Of a stretch of DNA of 53,660 nt, positions 48,496 through 53,660 are shown one piece after another. The DNA lies in NCBI GenBank assembly GCA_964513215.1, contig CAZELU010000011.1, positions 1 through 53,660 of the forward strand, in the 5' to 3' direction. Below the pieces are notes generated by a model. The model was not told the origin of the DNA. It did not search any database and saw nothing but the letters and a program-made list of their open reading frames with translations. The position numbers and the translations under genes are program-made. Numbering within the stretch: the stretch's first letter is position 1; every line of letters begins with the position of its first letter. Source of the DNA: Casp-actino8 sp964513215. Its GTDB lineage: Bacteria > Actinomycetota > Acidimicrobiia > Acidimicrobiales > Ilumatobacteraceae.

Positions 48496-49355
48496 GAGCG
48501 CACGGTAGTGCGTGCCGACAGAGCCACCAACGGCATCGCGGCCAGTACCAGAGCGGCTCCGATCCAACCGACTCCCGACAGGCGTTCGTCGAGGAAGGTC
48601 ACCGCGAGCACGGCGGCCACGGCTGGTTCGAGGAGTGTGAGCATCACGACCGTGGTCGGCGCGAGAGTTCGCAAACCCCAACCGAAAGCAACATAAGCAA
48701 TCGTGAGTGTCACGAGAGCGAGCCAGGCCATGACGAGCACGCCACGACCCTCGGCGAGCCAGCCGAGATCGCGCACGAAGAGCAAAGGGCTGGCGAGAAG
48801 GCCACCACCAAAGAAGAGAAGAGCCATGGTGCTCGTCGAATCGGCACCCGCGCCGATCGCTGCGGATCCCGCTTCGGTGTAGAGGGCGTAACTCGCTCCG
48901 GCCAGGATCGCGGCCACGATGCCAGCGGTATCGGTCTCGAGGCGATCGGATCCGGACCCGACGAGAAGAACCAAGCCGATCCCGATCATCACCGCGGCCA
49001 GGTACCAGAGGGGAGCCGGCGCGGGCCGCCGACGAACGGCTCCGATCGCCCGACTCGCCAATGGACTGACGGCGATGGTGATGACCGTGGCCATGGCGAC
49101 GCCGGTTCGCTGGGTCGCATCGAAGAAACCCAGTTGGTAGACCGCGACACCGAACGCTCCGACCGCGAGGGCGGCCCGGTGCTCGCGCCACATCGACAAT
49201 CGCCTTCCGGCGATGAGACACAGTGCCGCCCCACCCACCAGGAGACGTACGGCGCCAGCGGCCAAGGAATCGGTACCCACGGGGGCCTTGGCCAGAGCCG
49301 TTCCGGTCGTTCCGAAGAGGACAGCCACCCCCAGGACGGCCAAGACGGGGATCAT
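48492..49355 (-). CDS. EamA/DMT-family transporter
   Basis: 287 residues with ten hydrophobic helices arranged as two EamA repeats (VLAVLGVAVLFGTTGTALAKAPVG opening the first, and ETDTAGIVAAILAGASYALYTEAG the second). It is an exporter of small metabolites or drugs, substrate unknown. ATG 49355 is chosen because the preceding in-frame residues do not look like membrane protein. Divergent from the branched-chain transporter across 233 bases. Confidence 0.88.
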   Translation of the reverse strand: MIPVLAVLGVAVLFGTTGTALAKAPVGTDSLAAGAVRLLVGGAALCLIAGRRLSMWREHRAALAVGAFGVAVYQLGFFDATQRTGVAMATVITIAVSPLASRAIGAVRRRPAPAPLWYLAAVMIGIGLVLLVGSGSDRLETDTAGIVAAILAGASYALYTEAGSAAIGAGADSTSTMALLFFGGGLLASPLLFVRDLGWLAEGRGVLVMAWLALVTLTIAYVAFGWGLRTLAPTTVVMLTLLEPAVAAVLAVTFLDERLSGVGWIGAALVLAAMPLVALSARTTVRS

Positions 49356-49537
49356 GGAGGACCCAGTCGATGTCGCGGTTGCCGCCCCGGGCACTGTCCG
49401 AGATGACGTTCTTCGGGTGACTCTTTCGAACGACACGGACTCTGAACTACCATCTCGGCGTTCCGTCATCACGGATGACCTCTGGTCGTCCGGGGCGTAT
49501 CGGCTGGGTGTCGCCGATGTGTCGTCGCGGTGTCGGA

Positions 49538-49561
49538 CCTGGGCGGGGGGTTCTCCCCAGG
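49538..49561 (+). promoter_or_regulatory. 5' leader hairpin before livH
   Basis: CCTGGG-C-GGG pairs with the CTCCCCAGG arm around a short loop, about nine base pairs with one bulge. It ends some ten bases before the AGGAAGAG ribosome site of the gene at 49589. The rest of the 49356-49588 intergenic shows a possible -10 (TACCAT near 49448) and no gene that I can recognise. Confidence 0.3.
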
Positions 49562-49588
49562 CAACTGGACGAGGAAGAGACGGTTTTC

Positions 49589-50938
49589 GTGGCGAATCGC
49601 TGGAGACGATTGATCGTCTTGCTGTTCGGCTTCCTCGCCGTCCTGGGCTGGGCGGCCACGCCGGCCTCGGCTGACGGAGTATCGGTCCGCGCACAGGTCA
49701 AAGAACAGGCGCGCGGAGCCGGCGGCGAGACGGCCAACAAGCCCATCGCCGGAGTCCTCATCGTGGTCACCGACGAAGCCGGCAACGAGGTCGGACGGGG
49801 AGAGACCGACGACAAAGGCGTCGTGGTCATCGACTTGCCGGGCAAGGCCAATTACACGGTCACGCTCGACGAGGACACCTTGCCGGACGGTCAAGCACTG
49901 AGTGGGACGTCGCCCGCCACGCAAACGCTCACAGCCGAGAGTTTCATCACGTCCACCAAAGTGGTGAACTTCTTCACCGGCGAGTCACAGGGAGGCTCGC
50001 AGAATCTCGGCGAGAAGCTGGCGCAGCGCCTGGTCAACGGAATCCGACTCGGATTGATCCTGGCCATGTGCTCGGTGGGCCTGTCGCTCATCTTCGGCAC
50101 GACCGGACTCACCAACTTCGCTCACGGCGAAATGGTGACTTTCGGCGGTCTGGCCGCCTTCATCTTCAACATCACCGGTCTCACATTCCTCGGGTTCCTG
50201 AGCTTCCTGCCCGGCGTCACCGACGACGGCAAGTTCCACATCCTCATCGCCGCTCCGCTCGGCATTGCGGCCGGTGGGTTGTTCGGCTGGGCCCTCAACG
50301 CCGGAATCTTCGCCCGACTTCGCAAGCGCGGGATCGGCCTCGTCACCCAGATGGTTCTCACGGTTGGTTTGTCGATCCTTCTGCGCAACTTCTACTTGTC
50401 GCGATTCGACAGCCGCACGAGGCCCTACGGCGACTACTCGCTCCAGAAGTCGTGGGAGTTCGGACCGATTCAGATCACCCCTCGCGATTTCACTTTGTCG
50501 GTGCTGTCGGTGTTCATACTCGTGGCGGTCGCGCTCGCGTTGCGATACACGCGCCTCGGCAAGGCCACGCGCGCGGTGTCCGACAACCCTGATCTGGCCT
50601 CGGCGACGGGTATCGACTCCGAACGAGTCGTGAAACTCGTTTGGATTTTGGGTGGCGCGCTAGCGGCCACCGGTGGTGTGTTCCGCGGGCTCGACGAGCA
50701 GGTCAGTTTCGACATGGGCGCGCGCCTGCTGTTCCTGATGTTCGCTGGTATCACACTCGGCGGCCTCGGCTCGGCGTTCGGCGCTCTCGTCGGCGGTTTC
50801 GTGGTGGGCGTGCTCGTCGAAGTGGCGAGTCTGGTCGTACCCACCGAATTGAAGGCCACACCGGCTCTCCTCATCTTGATTCTCGTGCTCCTGTTCCGTC
50901 CGCAGGGCATCCTCGGTAAAGCGCAGAGAGTGGGGTAG
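49589..50938 (+). CDS. livH: branched-chain amino-acid ABC permease LivH with fused extracytoplasmic domain
   Basis: 449 residues. Residues 1-28 are a signal peptide ending TPASA. Residues 30-125 are a small beta domain like carboxypeptidase-regulatory/transthyretin modules (IAGVLIVVTDEAGNEVGRGETDDKGVVVIDLPGKANYTVTLDEDTLP). From about 137 comes a standard LivH permease: NGIRLGLILAMCSVGLSLIFGTTGLTNFAHGEMVTFGG, ATGIDSERVVKLVWILGGALAATGG and the C-terminal RPQGILGK. The extra domain is not part of ordinary LivH. GTG 49589 has AGGAAGAG upstream. First of four livHMGF genes; no substrate-binding protein is in the window. Confidence 0.9.
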   Translation: MANRWRRLIVLLFGFLAVLGWAATPASADGVSVRAQVKEQARGAGGETANKPIAGVLIVVTDEAGNEVGRGETDDKGVVVIDLPGKANYTVTLDEDTLPDGQALSGTSPATQTLTAESFITSTKVVNFFTGESQGGSQNLGEKLAQRLVNGIRLGLILAMCSVGLSLIFGTTGLTNFAHGEMVTFGGLAAFIFNITGLTFLGFLSFLPGVTDDGKFHILIAAPLGIAAGGLFGWALNAGIFARLRKRGIGLVTQMVLTVGLSILLRNFYLSRFDSRTRPYGDYSLQKSWEFGPIQITPRDFTLSVLSVFILVAVALALRYTRLGKATRAVSDNPDLASATGIDSERVVKLVWILGGALAATGGVFRGLDEQVSFDMGARLLFLMFAGITLGGLGSAFGALVGGFVVGVLVEVASLVVPTELKATPALLILILVLLFRPQGILGKAQRVG

Positions 50939-50940
50939 CG

Positions 50941-51951
50941 GTGGATTGGTCGCTCATCTTCGAGAACACCCTCAAGGGCTTCATCGGCATCAACGCCGTG
51001 TACTTCGCCATCGCCGCCCTCGGCCTCAACGTGCAATTCGGATACACCGGCCTTCTCAACTTCGGACAGGCCGGATTCATGGCTTGCGGGGCGTACGGCC
51101 TCGGCATGACCGCTCAGTACTTCGAGATCTCGATGTGGTGGGGAATTCCGCTCGGCATCCTGTTCTCGGTCGGACTCGGTCTGTTGATGGGTGTTCCGAC
51201 GTTGCGTCTACGGGCCGACTATCTGGCGATCGTGACGATCGCCGCGGCCGAGATCATCCGCTTGGTCGTGCGCTCGGTTCGGTTCAAGCACTACTTCGGC
51301 GGCAGCGACGGCATCAACAACTTCTCGCAGACCTTCCGCGATCTCGGCAACAAGGTCGGTATCGATGAAGCCACCAGGTACGGGTTCTCGCCCTTCCGGT
51401 TCACCGGCCGTGAACTCTGGACGCTCATCGTCGGCTGGATTCTGGTCGCACTGCTCGGCTTCTTCGTCTACAAGTTGATGAAGAGCCCGTGGGGTCGCGT
51501 GCTCAAGGCGATTCGAGAGGACGAGGACGCGGTTCGCTCGCTCGGCAAGAACGTGTACTCGTACAAGATGCAGTCTTTGATCCTCGGCGGAATCCTCGGA
51601 ACCATCTCCGGAATGATCTTCGCGATCGACCGCGCGGCGGTCCAGCCCGACAACTACAGCCGCGACGTGACCTTCTACATCCTCACGGCACTGGTGCTCG
51701 GTGGAGTGGCCCGAGTGTCGGGCTCCATCGTCGGCCCGATGATCTTCTGGGGCATTTTCACCTTCCTCGACAACTTCATGCGTCAGGTCGCCGACGAGCC
51801 GATCCGCATCGGAAACTTCCAGGTGATGGATTCGACCGACGTCGGCCCGCTCAACTTCATCCTCATCGGTCTGACCCTCATCTTGCTGATGGTCTTCCGT
51901 CCCCAGGGTGTCTTCGGAGATCGCAAGGAGATGGCGTTCGATGGCCGCTGA
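50941..51951 (+). CDS. livM: branched-chain amino-acid ABC permease LivM
   Basis: 336 residues with ten or so helices. It opens with FIGINAVYFAIAALGLNVQFGYTGLLNFGQAGFMACGAYG, then PTLRLRADYLAIVTIAAAEIIRL, GRVLKAIREDEDAVRSLGKNVYSYK and a terminal RPQGVFGD, all LivM landmarks. It starts 2 bases after the livH stop and overlaps livG by 11 bases. Confidence 0.93.
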   Translation: MDWSLIFENTLKGFIGINAVYFAIAALGLNVQFGYTGLLNFGQAGFMACGAYGLGMTAQYFEISMWWGIPLGILFSVGLGLLMGVPTLRLRADYLAIVTIAAAEIIRLVVRSVRFKHYFGGSDGINNFSQTFRDLGNKVGIDEATRYGFSPFRFTGRELWTLIVGWILVALLGFFVYKLMKSPWGRVLKAIREDEDAVRSLGKNVYSYKMQSLILGGILGTISGMIFAIDRAAVQPDNYSRDVTFYILTALVLGGVARVSGSIVGPMIFWGIFTFLDNFMRQVADEPIRIGNFQVMDSTDVGPLNFILIGLTLILLMVFRPQGVFGDRKEMAFDGR

Positions 51952-52816
51952 GCGTTCGTATTCGCCCCTCGCGCAGGCCGCCCGTTCGGCACTGGCCGGC
52001 TGTGAGAAGGTGCCCGGATCACGTAAGCCCGATCCGATTCTGGTCGCTGACGGTGTCCGCCGTGAGTTCGGTGGCATCGTCGCCGTCGACGTCGATCACA
52101 TCGAAGTTCAGCGTGGCTCGATCACAGCCCTGATCGGACCCAACGGAGCCGGTAAGACAACGTTGTTCAACCTGCTCTCCGGATTCGACACACCATCCAC
52201 CGGCACGTGGTCGTTCGACGGTCGAGACATGGCCAAGGTGGCACCGCACAAGACCGCGGCCCTCGGCATGGTGCGCACCTTCCAGCTCACCAAGAGCCTC
52301 ACCAAGTTGTCGGTCATCGAGAACATGCGTCTCGGAGCCACCGGTCAACGCGGTGAAAAGTGGTGGAACGGTCTGTTCTCGAGCACCTGGAAGAAGCAAG
52401 AGGACGAAATCACGGCCCGGGCCGAGGGTCTGCTCGATCGCTTCAAGTTGTCGCACATGCGCGACGAGTTCGCCGGCGCGCTCTCGGGTGGGCAGCGCAA
52501 GTTGCTGGAAATGGCTCGGGCGCTGATGACCAACCCCAATCTGGTGATGCTCGACGAGCCCATGGCGGGTGTCAACCCGGCGCTCAAGCAGAGTCTGAAC
52601 GATCACATTCGTGGCCTGCGCGACGAAGGCATGACGGTGCTGTTCGTCGAACACGACATGGACATGGTGCACGACGTGTCCGACTGGGTGATCGTGATGG
52701 CCGAAGGCCGAGTCATCGCCGAAGGAACTCCCGATGACATCTCGAAGAACCCAGCGGTGATCGATGCCTATCTCGGCGCGCATCAGGGACGATCACTCCT
52801 GGAGGAGGGCGCATGA
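51941..52816 (+). CDS. livG: branched-chain amino-acid ABC ATPase LivG
   Basis: 291 residues. Walker A GPNGAGKTT, Q-loop TFQLTKSL, signature LSGGQRKL, Walker B LVMLDEPMAGVNP and H-loop FVEHDMDMV are intact. An N-terminal extension of about 30 residues (MAAERSYSPLAQAARSAL) precedes the ATPase fold. ATG 51941 lies inside livM, with AAGGAG 10 bases upstream, and overlaps the livM stop by 11 bases. ATGA coupling to livF. Confidence 0.93.
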   Translation: MAAERSYSPLAQAARSALAGCEKVPGSRKPDPILVADGVRREFGGIVAVDVDHIEVQRGSITALIGPNGAGKTTLFNLLSGFDTPSTGTWSFDGRDMAKVAPHKTAALGMVRTFQLTKSLTKLSVIENMRLGATGQRGEKWWNGLFSSTWKKQEDEITARAEGLLDRFKLSHMRDEFAGALSGGQRKLLEMARALMTNPNLVMLDEPMAGVNPALKQSLNDHIRGLRDEGMTVLFVEHDMDMVHDVSDWVIVMAEGRVIAEGTPDDISKNPAVIDAYLGAHQGRSLLEEGA

Positions 52817-53544
52817 CCAAGGTTCTGCACGCCACTGATCTCGTCGCCGGTTACATCCCCGAGGTCAACATCCTCAACGGTTGCAATCTCGAGGTCTCGG
52901 CCGGCGAGTTCGTGGGCATCATCGGACCGAACGGTGCCGGCAAGTCGACGTTCCTGAAGGCCGTGCTCGGCCAGTGCAAGGTGCGCTCGGGCCAGATCTT
53001 CTTGAACGAGCAGGAGATCACCGGTCGCAAGGCCCACGAATTGGTGGCGATGGGCGTCGGATACGTGCCGCAGACAAAGAACGTCTTTCCGAGCCTGACG
53101 GTTCGCGAGAACCTCGAGATGGGTTGCTTCTTGAAGCCATCGGTCTTCTCCGAACGCTTCGACTACGTGGTCGACATGTTCCCGCGGCTGGGAGAGCGAG
53201 CAGCCTTGCGCGCGGGTTCGTTGTCGGGTGGCGAACGTCAGATGGTGGCCATGGGGCGAGCCCTCATGATGCGGCCGTCGATCCTGCTCCTCGACGAGCC
53301 GTCAGCCGGGTTGTCGCCGCAACTTCAAGACGAAGTGTTCGTGAACTGCCGAACGATCAATCAGTCGGGCGTGGCGATCTTGATGGTCGAACAGAACGCT
53401 CGCCGGTGTCTGCAGGTGGTGCACCGCGGGTACGTGCTCGATCAGGGTCGTAACGCCTACACCGGTTCGGGTCGTGATCTGTTGAGCGATCCGAATGTCA
53501 TCGAGTTGTACCTCGGCACCCTCGCTCGCGCCACTGGCGGCTGA
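52813..53544 (+). CDS. livF: branched-chain amino-acid ABC ATPase LivF
   Basis: 243 residues. Walker A GPNGAGKST, Q-loop VPQTKNVFPSLTVRENLEMG, signature LSGGERQM, Walker B LLLDEPSAGLSP and H-loop MVEQNARR are as in LivF. It pairs with LivG. Last gene of the operon and of the window, followed by the tandem hairpin repeat. Confidence 0.93.
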   Translation: MTKVLHATDLVAGYIPEVNILNGCNLEVSAGEFVGIIGPNGAGKSTFLKAVLGQCKVRSGQIFLNEQEITGRKAHELVAMGVGYVPQTKNVFPSLTVRENLEMGCFLKPSVFSERFDYVVDMFPRLGERAALRAGSLSGGERQMVAMGRALMMRPSILLLDEPSAGLSPQLQDEVFVNCRTINQSGVAILMVEQNARRCLQVVHRGYVLDQGRNAYTGSGRDLLSDPNVIELYLGTLARATGG

Positions 53545-53560
53545 GCACTCCGTCCCGATC

Positions 53561-53660
53561 CGGTTTGCCGGGGGAGATCTGGAAAGAGAAGGGCCCCCCG
53601 GTTTCCCGGGGGAGATCTGGAAAGAGAAGGGCCCCCCGGTTTCCCGGGGGAGATCTGGAA
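53561..53660. repeat. 38-bp tandem repeat with GC-rich hairpin, at the sequence end
   Basis: Period 38, 2.6 copies, identical except one base in the first copy (53567). Each unit holds a 7-bp stem CCCCCGG/CCGGGGG with a 4-base loop (for example 53595-53612), then AGATCT. It begins 16 bases after livF and may have grown from that gene's terminator. The contig stops inside the array, so the true copy number is unknown. Confidence 0.9.

Noticed and set aside
53561..53660. Terminal repeat as a CRISPR array
   Set aside because: All 38 bases of each unit repeat, with no variable spacers and no cas genes; it is a simple tandem repeat.

Overview
The window is GC-rich, gene-dense DNA, about 49 protein genes plus one tRNA, with almost no intergenic space. 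It looks like a draft metagenome or single-cell contig from a free-living aerobic actinobacterium. The Acidimicrobiia (Ilumatobacter-like) are my best guess. This rests on inference: F420-type luciferase-like and PPOX-fold enzymes, many GTG starts, leaderless promoters, cell-wall-binding type 2 repeats on a secreted protease, acyl-CoA, P450 and Rieske catabolic genes, and actinobacterial heme A synthase and sulfatase types. No 16S or other decisive marker is present.

Layout. (1) 1-4873: oligopeptide/dipeptide ABC importer (solute-binding protein cut by the window edge, two permeases, two ATPases), with a terminator hairpin after the binding protein and a 100-N gap in the first permease. (2) 4893-7033: secG, tRNA-Leu(GAG), secreted trypsin-like protease with cell-wall-binding repeats. 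(3) 7040-20017: catabolic block containing ThrH phosphatase, Rieske oxygenase, three-gene SDR/acyl-CoA dehydrogenase/SDR operon, large sulfatase, cupin, then a + strand operon of F420-type oxidoreductase, alpha/beta hydrolase, P450 and a biotinyl-carboxyltransferase fusion. (4) 20030-30591: two head-to-tail minus-strand operons that look like one heterocycle (purine, hydantoin or pyrimidine) degradation island. One has a LLM oxidoreductase plus a three-subunit CoxMSL/XDH-type hydroxylase. The other has an M20 carbamoylase, a D-carbamoylase-type nitrilase, a fused FAD-less xanthine dehydrogenase and a short SsnA-type amidohydrolase. Both promoters carry the same 15-bp dyad. (5) 30664-38431: TauE/SafE exporter, MBL hydrolase, ProA-like dehydrogenase, amine oxidase, panC-panB, acetyltransferase, small membrane genes. 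(6) 38487-42731: heterodimeric ABC exporter and a histidine phosphatase. (7) 42744-49355: methyltransferase, two F420/PPOX proteins, SDR, actinobacterial DUF protein, heme A synthase, nitronate monooxygenase, EamA transporter. (8) 49589-53544: branched-chain amino-acid type ABC importer (livHMGF), whose LivH carries an extra extracytoplasmic domain. The window ends in a 38-bp tandem hairpin repeat.

Two general points stand out. First, at least nine genes have a TANNNT hexamer exactly six bases before the start codon, which is the signature of leaderless transcripts; it helps fix several starts. Second, the scaffold carries assembly scars. A 55-bp exact duplication flanks the N-run at 13829-13928, and the terminal repeat stops exactly when a 55-mer recurs. 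Both point to a k=55 de Bruijn assembly, so the second gap is probably not a real gap.
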